Shown here one piece after another: positions 49,254 to 58,358 of a stretch of 64,000 bases of DNA. The DNA is from Microcaldota archaeon (lineage in GTDB: Archaea; Micrarchaeota; Micrarchaeia; Anstonellales; Bilamarchaeaceae): positions 16,849 to 80,848 of the forward strand of contig JAGMCT010000012.1 of NCBI GenBank assembly GCA_023129075.1, read 5' to 3'. The notes under the pieces were generated by a model that searched no databases, had not been told where the DNA came from, and worked only from the letters and a program-made list of their open reading frames with translations. The translations under genes were made by a program, and so were the position numbers. Each line of letters starts with the position of its first letter. Positions within the stretch are counted from its first letter, which is position 1.

Positions 49254-49781
49254 ATGAAGATTGAGCTAAAGGATGGAAAGGAGGTTGAGATAGTTCAACT
49301 CTCCAGTGAAATTCCTGTGATAAACTTATGTGAATACATAAATACTCTTGTAGAAGAAGATATATTTATTCGTACGGACAGGCCTTTTTGTTTTGAGGAA
49401 GAAGAAAGGTATATATTTGATGTACTGGAGGGAATGAGAAAAAACGAGCAGGATTACCTTGCTGTTCTTTATGGAAAAAAGGTTGTAGGGGGAATCACAG
49501 CAAGAAGAGGGATTGGAAAAGAAAGAAACAATGTTGAGATGGGAATTGGTATTCTCAAGGAATTTAGGGGAATTGGGCTTGGGGAAATACTCCTGAAAGA
49601 GATGGTAAAAAGAGTAAGGGAAAAAATGAATCCTGAAAATATTTATCTTCATACAGCTTCAGGGAATAAGCCTGCAATATGTTTGTATGAAAAGATGGGT
49701 TTTAGAAAGATTGCAACCCTTCCAAAATGGATGAAACATAAGGGAGAATATTATGACATGTATTGGATGGTTTTAGTATGA
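49254..49781 (+). CDS. GNAT acetyltransferase
   Basis: EMGIGILKEFRGIGLGEILLKEMVKR...LYEKMGFRKIATLPKWMK. Confidence 0.9.
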   Translation: MKIELKDGKEVEIVQLSSEIPVINLCEYINTLVEEDIFIRTDRPFCFEEEERYIFDVLEGMRKNEQDYLAVLYGKKVVGGITARRGIGKERNNVEMGIGILKEFRGIGLGEILLKEMVKRVREKMNPENIYLHTASGNKPAICLYEKMGFRKIATLPKWMKHKGEYYDMYWMVLV

Positions 49782-50257
49782 TTTTGGTGATATTTGGACT
49801 TCCGGGAGCAGGAAAAACAACACTCGCAAAAGCGGTGGCTGAAAGGCTGGACTGGAAGCACATAAATACAGATATAATAAGGAATGAATTTATCAAGGAA
49901 AAAACATATTCCGAAGAAGAAAAACAGAAAGTGTATGATTTGCTTTTTGAGCAGGCAGGGAAATGGGCGGAAAAAGGAGTTGTGCTGGACGGCACCTTTT
50001 ATATGAAAGAATTAAGAGAGAAAATAAGGGATAAAGGGGATGTTGTTTTTATCAAATGCACTGCTCCGGAAGAGATTGTAAGAAAAAGAATGGAAGATAG
50101 AGGCTTGAGTACTGAAAGCGATGCGGATTTTGTAGTTTATTTAAAGATAAAAGAGGTTTTTGAAGAAGGAGAAGGGGAAGAGGTTGATACAACCCTGCCT
50201 TTGGAAGAACAGATTAAAAAGATTCTTGGAATTCTGAAGAATGTTGGAACTCTATAA
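49778..50257 (+). CDS. P-loop kinase (AAA_33/zeta-like)
   Basis: ILVIFGLPGAGKTTLAKAVAERLDWKHINTDIIR. Confidence 0.85.
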   Translation: MILVIFGLPGAGKTTLAKAVAERLDWKHINTDIIRNEFIKEKTYSEEEKQKVYDLLFEQAGKWAEKGVVLDGTFYMKELREKIRDKGDVVFIKCTAPEEIVRKRMEDRGLSTESDADFVVYLKIKEVFEEGEGEEVDTTLPLEEQIKKILGILKNVGTL

Positions 50258-50267
50258 GTTATCCGGT

Positions 50268-50816
50268 TTATGTATTTTTGTTTTCGTTTTTATTCTCCTT
50301 ATTTTCCTCTTTACCTCCGAACAGCAATCCTGTTATGCCAGCTTCGATTAACCATCCTGTTATGCCAGCTCCGATTACGCTTCCTACAAACAAGGCAAGA
50401 AATAGTGCCATTTTTCTGTCATTCTGTTTCCGTTTCTCTTCCAGTCTCTTCGCTTCTGCCTTTATTTCTTCGTTACGTTTGCGCTCTGCGTCAATCAGAG
50501 CCTGCGGTTCATTGACCTTTTTTCTCACTTCCCTATTAAGCTCGTCCATTCCTATGATTAAATTGCCGTCCTTGTCTTGTAAACCTTTGTTTGAAATAGA
50601 ATATGCTCCACCCTTATTCCCCTTTTCCTCTGCTTCCCTGTCTCCAGGCCCCTGTTTTTGTACATCTACCTTCTGATCTGTTTGGGCGGTCTGTGCATGC
50701 ACCATCGGAGCGGTAAGCATTAGTGTTTCAGTAAGAAGAACGATATGAGCGAATTTCCTGAGTCTATTTCCCTTCCTCTTATTTGCCTTGGTTTGGGATT
50801 TGGATGATGTTTTCAT
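50268..50816 (-). CDS. Secreted/membrane protein with C-terminal TM
   Basis: N-terminal hydrophobic segment and C-terminal FLALFVGSVIGAGITGWLIEAGITGLLFGG. Confidence 0.55.
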   Translation of the reverse strand: MKTSSKSQTKANKRKGNRLRKFAHIVLLTETLMLTAPMVHAQTAQTDQKVDVQKQGPGDREAEEKGNKGGAYSISNKGLQDKDGNLIIGMDELNREVRKKVNEPQALIDAERKRNEEIKAEAKRLEEKRKQNDRKMALFLALFVGSVIGAGITGWLIEAGITGLLFGGKEENKENKNENKNT

Positions 50817-50935
50817 GTTTTATATTGTGTTTGTTAACATTTATAAACTTTTGTGTATTTTCTGGAAGTGCCAGGGGAGGATAAAAAGGTGAAGAAAACA
50901 GATAATTATTAAAAGCTGAATGGTGAGGGAATTCT

Positions 50936-51883
50936 ATGAGCAAACCACTTAATCTAGAAAGTAAAGGTTTTGAGTTAATAGAAACACATATCTCGTGGGT
51001 TCTTTTGAAGGATAAACACGCCTACAAGATAAAAAAACCTGTTAAATTCTCTTTTCTGGATTTTTCTACTCCTGAAAAAAGAAAATACTATGCTGAAAAG
51101 GAGGTAGAATTAAACAGAAGACTCTGCCCGGATATGTATGAAGGAGTAGTTGAAGTAAAAAAAAATAAAGATAATATCTCATTTGGAGGCGGAGAACCAA
51201 CCGGGGAGTATGCAGTAAAAATGAAAAGACTCCCCCAGGAGAAGATAATGGCCAATCTTTTGAAGGAAAATAAGATAACTGAAGAAGAGATAAAGGAGCT
51301 TGCAGGCATAATTGTAAACTTCCATTCATCTGTTGAGGACAGCGAGGAATATAATTCTGCAAAACTCATAAAAGAACAGTATGATGATATTGGTTCTTTT
51401 TCAAAAACCATAAAAGAGGCTGCAGAAAAGGACGTAAAACACCTGCTTGAGATGGTTGATAGATTCATAGAGAAAAACCAGGGCCTTATAGAGAAGAGAA
51501 GGATGAGGGGAAAGGTAAAAAACTGCCATGGAGACCTTCATTCTGGAAACATATTCATAGACGATGGAATAAAGATATTTGACTGTATAGAATTCAATGA
51601 AGATTTCAGGTATGTTGATGTCGTAAGCGAAATTGCATTCCTTTCAATGGACTTGGAATACCAAGGAAAAGAGGAATTTGCAATGATTCTTGAAAATGAA
51701 TATGTGGAAAAAAGCATGGATGATGAATTCTCTTTATTGATTGATTTCTATAAATCTTACAGAGCAAGTGTAAGGGCGAAGGTTGCCGCAATCTCCTATT
51801 CGCAAAATCCTTCGGAAGAGGAAGGAGAAAAAATAAAGAGATATCTTAATCTTGCCGAAAAATACATTAAGAGGGTAGCATGA
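50936..51883 (+). CDS. APH-like phosphotransferase
   Basis: THISWVLLKDKHAYKIKKPVKFSFLDFSTPEKRKYYAEKEVELNRRLCPDMYEGVV; NCHGDLHSGNIFIDDGIKIFDCIEFNE. Confidence 0.88.
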   Translation: MSKPLNLESKGFELIETHISWVLLKDKHAYKIKKPVKFSFLDFSTPEKRKYYAEKEVELNRRLCPDMYEGVVEVKKNKDNISFGGGEPTGEYAVKMKRLPQEKIMANLLKENKITEEEIKELAGIIVNFHSSVEDSEEYNSAKLIKEQYDDIGSFSKTIKEAAEKDVKHLLEMVDRFIEKNQGLIEKRRMRGKVKNCHGDLHSGNIFIDDGIKIFDCIEFNEDFRYVDVVSEIAFLSMDLEYQGKEEFAMILENEYVEKSMDDEFSLLIDFYKSYRASVRAKVAAISYSQNPSEEEGEKIKRYLNLAEKYIKRVA

Positions 51884-52395
51884 ACAAAAGAGGGATTCTT
51901 GAGATTTTTTTAAGTATTCTTATCGTTGCTCTGATTATTTTTCTCTGGAACTATGCAAAGGAATTGGGAGCCTATGGGTATCTTGGGATATTTATAATAA
52001 GTATTTTGAGTTCTGCAACAATTTTTATTCCTGCTCCTGGGTGGCTTAGTGTTATAGCCCTTGCTAATTCACACAATCCTCTATTACTTGGGGTTATTGC
52101 AGGAGCTGGTTCTGCATTAGGCGAGCTTACCGGTTATTTAGGAGGGCACGGGATAGGAAAACTCATTGGAATTGAAAAAAAAGAATTTAAAAAATATCTG
52201 GAGTGGATAAAGAAAAATGATGCATTGGGGATAATATTCTTGTCTTTCTTTCCTAACCCTCTATTTGATGTGGCTGGAATTGCTGCAGGAGTTGCCAAGG
52301 TTCCTTTATGGAGGTATCTCTTGTTCTGCAGTATCGGAAGAATAATAAGATATATGTTGGTTGCTTATGGATTTTCTTTGACAGTACTAATATAG
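51880..52395 (+). CDS. DedA/VTT-domain membrane protein
   Basis: AGAGSALGELTGYLGGHGIG; FFPNPLFDVAGIAAGVAKVPLWRYL. Confidence 0.85.
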   Translation: MNKRGILEIFLSILIVALIIFLWNYAKELGAYGYLGIFIISILSSATIFIPAPGWLSVIALANSHNPLLLGVIAGAGSALGELTGYLGGHGIGKLIGIEKKEFKKYLEWIKKNDALGIIFLSFFPNPLFDVAGIAAGVAKVPLWRYLLFCSIGRIIRYMLVAYGFSLTVLI

Positions 52396-52397
52396 AA

Positions 52398-53399
52398 TTA
52401 AATGAGATTTATTTCAATAACCTTATTCTTGAACCTCTTTTTTATTGAATCAGTAAATACATCAAATACCCTTCTTAAGTCTGTATTAGGGAGAACTATA
52501 AATTTCACGATAAATTGGGTTTCTCCTTTTTTAACTCCGGAATAGTAAACCTTTGGTTTATAATCGTTGAAAACTTCCTCAAGGTCAAGGGCGGTTTTTC
52601 CGCAGACCAGTGCAAGTTCTTCCTTGGTTTTTTCAGATGAATTGGAAAGGACAACCTTCATAGTAATCAAATTTCCTTCAGAGAAATAAGCGTTCCTGAA
52701 GATATTATCTATAAAATCTGTATTTGGTACTACCATACTTGTACCGTCAATATCTCTTATAAATGTGTGCTGGTCAAGGATTTTTTCAACAAATCCTTTT
52801 TTTCCTCCAATCTCTACATAATCTCCTTCCTGGATTCTATCATCCATAAGCTGCAGTCCTGCAAGCGTATTCTTTATCTGTTTATAAAAGATTATGAAAA
52901 AGAAAATCAACAGCACAACGGTGATTATAAGTATTACTGAACCAACTTCATAGCTAAGATAGCTTATTATAACCAGTGCTGCAAGACTGGAGAGGGAAAT
53001 GCCTACTGCCCTTTTTAACAACTGCACCAACTTGGGTAAAAAATCAGCTTTCTTTGATTTTCCATAATAAGCATCTATTATATTTAATATTATTCTTGCG
53101 ATTATGTTACTTATGGAAATTATGAGGAGGATACCCCATATCTTCAGGAATGGGTCTACAAGGAAGGCCTTATCGTAAAAGGATATTCCAAAATATAAAC
53201 TTACCAAAAGAAAAACAACGATTATGGAGGTTTTTATTTCTCTGAGAATAGTTGAAATGAAATGAAATTTTGATTTGGAAAAAAGAGAGGTCATTGCCCT
53301 TACAAATACCTCCCAGACCATGGAAAGAAATATAAAAGAGACTATGAAGGCTAGCATTCCATATACTGCCGAATCAATCGGAATACCAAGAAATTGCAT
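52398..53399 (-). CDS. MscS-family mechanosensitive channel
   Basis: LQLMDDRIQEGDYVEIGGKKGFVEKILDQHTFIRDIDGTSMVVPNTDFID. Confidence 0.88.
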   Translation of the reverse strand: MQFLGIPIDSAVYGMLAFIVSFIFLSMVWEVFVRAMTSLFSKSKFHFISTILREIKTSIIVVFLLVSLYFGISFYDKAFLVDPFLKIWGILLIISISNIIARIILNIIDAYYGKSKKADFLPKLVQLLKRAVGISLSSLAALVIISYLSYEVGSVILIITVVLLIFFFIIFYKQIKNTLAGLQLMDDRIQEGDYVEIGGKKGFVEKILDQHTFIRDIDGTSMVVPNTDFIDNIFRNAYFSEGNLITMKVVLSNSSEKTKEELALVCGKTALDLEEVFNDYKPKVYYSGVKKGETQFIVKFIVLPNTDLRRVFDVFTDSIKKRFKNKVIEINLI

Positions 53400-53435
53400 A
53401 TATCCCTTTTCTTAATTCAAAAAATATATAAAGCT

Positions 53436-54767
53436 ATGGCGAGTTTGAAAGATATGGTTGTAAGAAAGAACGCACTCGTCGGAATTGAATCTGAATTTTT
53501 CACAGTTAATAAGGAAGGGGAGCTGCTGAACAAAGCTGATAGGATACTGGATTTATTGAAGAATACAAAGGTCGCCGGGTTTATTCAGGAAGAAATTGGC
53601 CATTCAATGCTGGAAATCAACAGCAAACCAGAAAAAAATATTAGTATGCTTGCGGTAAATTACTTGAAACAGCTCAGGAGCGTGATTGAAACTGCAAGGA
53701 AAGAAGAGATATTCCTTCTTCCGCTTGGTTGTTATCCGGCAAAATCCAAACCCAAAATAAGAAAAAGGAGTTGGTATAGTAATCAAACTGCAGTATTCGG
53801 AAAAGAAAATATTCATTATGTATCAAAGATATGCGGACTGCATTTCCACTACACACTTCCAAAGGGAATCGTTGGAAGAGAGAGTAGAGGTATAAAATCA
53901 TTAAGAAAATCTTATGCAAAAGACATTTTTCTAAACCAATATAATTTTGTGATAGCTGCAGACCCTGCCTGCACCACATTTGCCCAATCATCTCCTTTTG
54001 TAGATGGAAAATACATTGCAAAGGACTCCAGAACCCTGATATATAGAGATATGTCGATTAAGAATGGAATACATGGATTATATTCAACACATCCAATACT
54101 TGGAGGTCTGCCGAATTATGAATTCACTCTAGAAGACTTAAGACATCTAGCTTCAAAAAGAAAGAATCTTTACCTGGATATATTACATGAAAGGGGCATC
54201 TCAGTAAAGGACACCATACTTTATCCTGAACTCAAATTCATGTGGGGTCCTCTGAGAATCAACAAGATAGGAACCCTGGAATATAGAGGATTAGATATGA
54301 ATCTTCCTAGTTATATATTTGCACTCACTGCACTGCTAAGAAGTGCGCTCAGGGGGATTATGGAGCTTAACCTGCAGGTCCTGCCATCGGATATCGGAGA
54401 GAAAGAACCCTTTAAGATAGAGGACCAAATAGTTTACCTGCCTCCTTTCTCCATTGTAAAGTCCACAGAATTTCTTTCTACCGTATATGGATTTGAGAAT
54501 TCTTCTGTTTATTCGTATTGTGAAGCCCTTCTCCGTTTTGTTTCAAAGATATCGGAAAAGGAGGAAACAGAACAGTTTTCATTTATAAAGGATATGCTTA
54601 AGAAAAAGAAAACACTTTCTGATGAAATTCTTGGGCTTGTGAAAAAGAACGGCTATTCTCCGGATGATGTTCCTGATGAGTTTTTGCAATATATTGCAAT
54701 TTATTATGCAAGGCTTCTTGAGAAAGATATAGACAAAACTATTGAATTTTTTGAGTCTAAGCAATAG
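53436..54767 (+). CDS. GCS2-family carboxylate-amine ligase
   Basis: LVGIESEFFTVNKEGEL; ICGLHFHYTLP; GTLEYRGLDMNLP. Confidence 0.75.
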   Translation: MASLKDMVVRKNALVGIESEFFTVNKEGELLNKADRILDLLKNTKVAGFIQEEIGHSMLEINSKPEKNISMLAVNYLKQLRSVIETARKEEIFLLPLGCYPAKSKPKIRKRSWYSNQTAVFGKENIHYVSKICGLHFHYTLPKGIVGRESRGIKSLRKSYAKDIFLNQYNFVIAADPACTTFAQSSPFVDGKYIAKDSRTLIYRDMSIKNGIHGLYSTHPILGGLPNYEFTLEDLRHLASKRKNLYLDILHERGISVKDTILYPELKFMWGPLRINKIGTLEYRGLDMNLPSYIFALTALLRSALRGIMELNLQVLPSDIGEKEPFKIEDQIVYLPPFSIVKSTEFLSTVYGFENSSVYSYCEALLRFVSKISEKEETEQFSFIKDMLKKKKTLSDEILGLVKKNGYSPDDVPDEFLQYIAIYYARLLEKDIDKTIEFFESKQ

Positions 54768-54779
54768 AATGGTGGCATA

Positions 54780-55604
54780 ATGAGCATCAAAATGATTTTT
54801 ATGAACAAAAAGAAGAACAAAACAAGTGCAAATTCACCTAAAAAGTCATTACCCAAGAAATCCTTTTCCAAAATCGGAATCCTTAACTGCTACGACAAAC
54901 TTGAGTTACGAACATATGAATTTAACGGAAAGAAGGTTAATGAGGTGGAGCTTCTTTCCTCAAGGATTGAATCATTTTCCGGTGTTTCTACCCAAATATT
55001 CAATATCTGTTTTGAGGAATTTCCTGAAACAGATTGTGATGCGTATATAATATCTGGTTCTTTATATAATCCGGACAGAAAAACAATCTCAGAGAATAAA
55101 TGGATAAGAGATTTGCTTTCTTTCATAAGAAAAACACACGAGAAGAGAATACCTCAATTAGGGATATGTTTTGGGCACCAGATGATTGCTGTAGCGTTTG
55201 GGGGCAGGCCCTTTAAGCTTCATGAATGGGAGATAGGTTTCCGAAAGATTGTGCTGAAAGAAGCAGGAAAAAAAGAGTCTCTTTTTCATTCTGTTAATGA
55301 AATCTTCTGGGGGATATTTATTCATGGGTGGGGAATCTACAGAACCTCTCTTCCTTTTGGAAGCAGGCTCCTTGCACTGAGCCCTGAGATTCCAGAGCAG
55401 GCTGCTGCATTCTCTATTGGTGAAACGACTTATGCACTGCAATTTCATCCTGAACGGACTGCAGAAGATATAACGATTATGGCTGAGTTGTATAAGGATA
55501 AAATCTCTAAAGATGTAGAAATAGATGATGAGAAATCATCTGATGATAATGTAAAAATTCTTGAGAATTTTGTGAATATTGTAAAGAAAAGAAAACCTAG
55601 ATAA
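54780..55604 (+). CDS. Class I glutamine amidotransferase-like protein
   Basis: YIISGSLYNP; QLGICFGHQMIAVAFGG; YALQFHPERT. Confidence 0.85.
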   Translation: MSIKMIFMNKKKNKTSANSPKKSLPKKSFSKIGILNCYDKLELRTYEFNGKKVNEVELLSSRIESFSGVSTQIFNICFEEFPETDCDAYIISGSLYNPDRKTISENKWIRDLLSFIRKTHEKRIPQLGICFGHQMIAVAFGGRPFKLHEWEIGFRKIVLKEAGKKESLFHSVNEIFWGIFIHGWGIYRTSLPFGSRLLALSPEIPEQAAAFSIGETTYALQFHPERTAEDITIMAELYKDKISKDVEIDDEKSSDDNVKILENFVNIVKKRKPR

Positions 55605-56454
55605 CTAGAATAGAAGAAACCATCTCTACTTCCTCTGGTTTAACTCCGATACTTTTTCTTTCATTTAATGAATAACCTCTTTCAAAAACACTTACATGCG
55701 AGGAGAGAAATCCATCCGTTGAATAATAAGAAGAATGCATCCTATGGCCTCTATTTATCATGAGTTCCTCTTTTGAAGGAATTTCAATAAACTTTATATT
55801 CTTTTTATATGGTTTGAGTTGTTTGTAAATCTCCCTGAATTCATCAATACTTTCATCAAGTTCAAAATTCGCTAGGCTTGCGATAATTCTTGCATTTCCT
55901 ATCTCTTCTTCTCCAAGTCGTTCAAAAAAATCAAAAAGCTCTTTTTTCATGTTTTCCAAAGGTTGGAGTTGTACTAATATCTTTGTATTCTTAATCCTTC
56001 TAAAACCCCAATCAAAAAAGAAATCATCTTCTCCTTTATCAATCATGGAATGTAATTCCACGGCAAGAATTTTCTCCTTATCAGCATCTTGCAGAACTGT
56101 TCTTAATGTTTTTACTCTAATGAGGTAATCCTGCAAAGTTAGAACGAGGGTAACTGCATCGCTAGCTTTTGGGATATCTGAATTTAGATGGTCGGCGAGC
56201 TGAAATCGTATTAATTTCTCTCTTAATCTCCAGCATCTTTCAATTAAATTATCAATAGTTATTTTTTCAATTTCCTTGCCCTTTTTCGTCAGTTTTTCTG
56301 AAAGTGCTTTTTGGAAGGGAAAAACCGCAGGGTGTTCATTGGTATGGGGCATTATAAAAACTACTTTGCTCGGTTCTTTTCCCTTTCTCCTTCTGTATGT
56401 TTTTACATCTCCAAATGTTGGGGGTCTTATTGATAAACGTAAACCTAACTTCAT
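55597..56454 (-). CDS. Hypothetical protein, possibly zinc amidohydrolase/AstE-like
   Basis: VVFIMPHTNEHPAVFPFQKAL and ILAVELHSMID resemble HxxE...H arrangement. Confidence 0.45.
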   Translation of the reverse strand: MKLGLRLSIRPPTFGDVKTYRRRKGKEPSKVVFIMPHTNEHPAVFPFQKALSEKLTKKGKEIEKITIDNLIERCWRLREKLIRFQLADHLNSDIPKASDAVTLVLTLQDYLIRVKTLRTVLQDADKEKILAVELHSMIDKGEDDFFFDWGFRRIKNTKILVQLQPLENMKKELFDFFERLGEEEIGNARIIASLANFELDESIDEFREIYKQLKPYKKNIKFIEIPSKEELMINRGHRMHSSYYSTDGFLSSHVSVFERGYSLNERKSIGVKPEEVEMVSSILVI

Positions 56455-56586
56455 AATTATATTGTGTCCAAAAGTATTTATAAATGTTTGTAAAAATAGG
56501 ATTAGAAAAAATTTTGTGTTAAAAAATAATACTGAAATTTAAATCACCCAAGAGGATGATAAAACCTCAGCGTTCACTACGTTTAC

Positions 56587-56622
56587 GCCAAGGAGGTTGA
56601 ATAACCTGCGGTTATAGCCCTC
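56587..56622 (+). repeat. Left copy of tRNA-flanking hairpin element
   Basis: GCCAAGGAGGTTGAATAACCTGCGGTTATAGCCCTC with hairpin ATAACC-TGC-GGTTAT. Confidence 0.85.
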
Positions 56623-56638
56623 CATGACTCATTTTATT

Positions 56639-56764
56639 CGCCAAGGAGGAGATTTGAACTCCTAAGCCCCGAAGGGCACCAGATGTCTGCCATGCTTCAT
56701 CTCCATACATCGGAGCTGTTGCATGCCTCAAGTCTGGCGCGTTACCGGATTCCGCCACCTTGGC
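56639..56764 (-). tRNA. tRNA-Ser(TGA), intron 56685-56726
   Basis: Minus strand GCCAAGG...CCTTGGC-G73; long variable arm; CCAGA-CTTGAG|intron|A-TCTGG; T-arm AGGAG-TTCAAAT-CTCCT. Confidence 0.8.
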
Positions 56765-56782
56765 ATGAGTGTAACGAATGCC

Positions 56783-56817
56783 GAGGGCTATCACCAAAAA
56801 GGTGATTCAACCTTGGC
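56783..56817 (-). repeat. Right (inverted) copy of tRNA-flanking hairpin element
   Basis: GAGGGCTATCACCAAAAAGGTGATTCAACCTTGGC with hairpin ATCACC-AAAAA-GGTGAT. Confidence 0.85.
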
Positions 56818-56922
56818 ATGAATGCAACAATTCTCTCCGTAATGTATATAAACGTTTCTCCTCATAAAGTAGAAAACTTACTTAAGTCCGTTAGGGGCAA
56901 GCCGTAGGGCGAAGGTGTTGAG

Positions 56923-57270
56923 ATGAAAAGAATACCCGAAAATAAAAGATTACTCTCTCTTATAGAAATGTTAAAGAAAGAGAAAAAGCCGTTCTGGAAG
57001 AAGATTGCACAGGAACTTTCCAAACCAACGAGAAGAAGACCTGCAGTAAACGTTAGTAAGATAGATAGATATGTAAAGGAAAACTCTTTGGTAGTGATTC
57101 CAGGGAAGGTTCTTGCTTCAGGAAACCTCTCAAAGAAGGTTAAGGTTGCTGCATTCAGTTTCAGCGAGGCTGCAAAGGATATCATAACGAAGAGAGGAGG
57201 CGAAACCATCTCAATAGAAGATGCGCTTAAAAGCGACCCAGAAGCAAAGACTTCAATCCTTTTGATATAG
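56923..57270 (+). CDS. rpl18e: Ribosomal protein L18e
   Basis: Family-typical sequence PAVNVSKIDRYVKENSLVVIPGKVLASGNLSKKVKVAAFSFS. Confidence 0.92.
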   Translation: MKRIPENKRLLSLIEMLKKEKKPFWKKIAQELSKPTRRRPAVNVSKIDRYVKENSLVVIPGKVLASGNLSKKVKVAAFSFSEAAKDIITKRGGETISIEDALKSDPEAKTSILLI

Positions 57271-57280
57271 AGGTAAAAAA

Positions 57281-57700
57281 ATGATAATAATTGATGCTGA
57301 AAACGCAAGAATAGGAAGGGTCGGTACCTTTGCTGCAAAGGAACTCCTCAAAGGAGAAGAAGTTCACATAATAAATGCAGAAAGGGCAATCATTTCAGGA
57401 AATAAAAAAGAGATAATAGAGAAATACAAACTGAGAAGGTCCTTCAAGAACAAAGGAAATCCTGAAAGGTCGCCAACCTGGTCCAAAGTGCCTTATATGT
57501 TTGTAAAAAGGCTGATAAGAGGAATGCTGCCCAGAGAAACCAAAACAGGAAGGGATGCTTTCAAAAGACTTAAAACCCACATGGGCAGACCGGCAACACT
57601 GAAGGGCGATTCAATAAGGGTGAAGGGCTCTGATAGGGGAAACCTTATGAAATACATTTCCATAAATGAGTTGTGCTCCAACTTGGGTTATAATGGGTGA
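57281..57700 (+). CDS. rplM: Ribosomal protein L13 (uL13)
   Basis: IIIDAENARIGRVGTFAAKELLKGEEVHIINAERAIISG. Confidence 0.95.
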   Translation: MIIIDAENARIGRVGTFAAKELLKGEEVHIINAERAIISGNKKEIIEKYKLRRSFKNKGNPERSPTWSKVPYMFVKRLIRGMLPRETKTGRDAFKRLKTHMGRPATLKGDSIRVKGSDRGNLMKYISINELCSNLGYNG

Positions 57701-57705
57701 TATTT

Positions 57706-58152
57706 ATGGCGAAAAAAACAAAAACCACAAAAACAAAAAGGAAGGTAAAAAAGAAAACAGAAGTTAAACATGTAAGAGGAAAAAGAAAAGAGGCCATTGC
57801 AAGAGCAACCATAAAGGAAGGCTCTGGAAAGGTAAGAATAAACTCAAAACTTCTGGAAGCTTTTGAGGATGAATTCATAAAAGAGATTATAAGGGAGCCT
57901 GTTGCAATAGCAGGAGCAGATGCTGTTAAGGTTGATATTGAGGTAAATGTCAAAGGTGGAGGAATATTTGGACAAGCTCAAGCATCCAGAACAGCCATTG
58001 CAAAGGCACTTTCAGAATACTTTGGTGAATCCCTTACAAAGAGATATGAAGAGATAGATAAATACCTCCTTGCAGAGGACTCAAGAAGGGTTGAATCCAA
58101 AAAGTATGCAGGGCCCAAGGCAAGGGCGCGCTACCAAAAATCCTACAGGTGA
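57706..58152 (+). CDS. rpsI: Ribosomal protein S9 (uS9)
   Basis: VRGKRKEAIARATIKEGSGKVRIN...KARARYQKSYR. Confidence 0.95.
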   Translation: MAKKTKTTKTKRKVKKKTEVKHVRGKRKEAIARATIKEGSGKVRINSKLLEAFEDEFIKEIIREPVAIAGADAVKVDIEVNVKGGGIFGQAQASRTAIAKALSEYFGESLTKRYEEIDKYLLAEDSRRVESKKYAGPKARARYQKSYR

Positions 58153-58156
58153 ACAT

Positions 58157-58351
58157 ATGGAATTTCCAGTAAGATGTTTTACATGCGGTTCTGTTATAGG
58201 CCATAGGTATGAAGAATACAAAGAAAAAGCAAAGAATACAAGCCAAAAGGAAGCTTTGGATTCTATGAACATAACAAGATATTGCTGCAGGAGAATGTTC
58301 TTGACTCATGTGGAATTGATTGATTTAGTAAAAAAATATGGAAAAATATGA
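58157..58351 (+). CDS. rpoN: DNA-directed RNA polymerase subunit N
   Basis: MEFPVRCFTCGSVIGHRYEEY...ITRYCCRRMFLTHVELID; start trimmed to the internal ATG. Confidence 0.95.
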   Translation: MEFPVRCFTCGSVIGHRYEEYKEKAKNTSQKEALDSMNITRYCCRRMFLTHVELIDLVKKYGKI

Positions 58352-58358
58352 ATAAAAA

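Noticed and set aside
56639-56764. tRNA-Leu assignment for the minus-strand class II tRNA
   Set aside because: The variable arm looks Leu-like, but stem register CCAGA/TCTGG gives anticodon TGA and the discriminator is G, both favouring Ser
56612-56797. 61-aa minus-strand ORF
   Set aside because: Lies across the tRNA-Ser gene; explained by the tRNA
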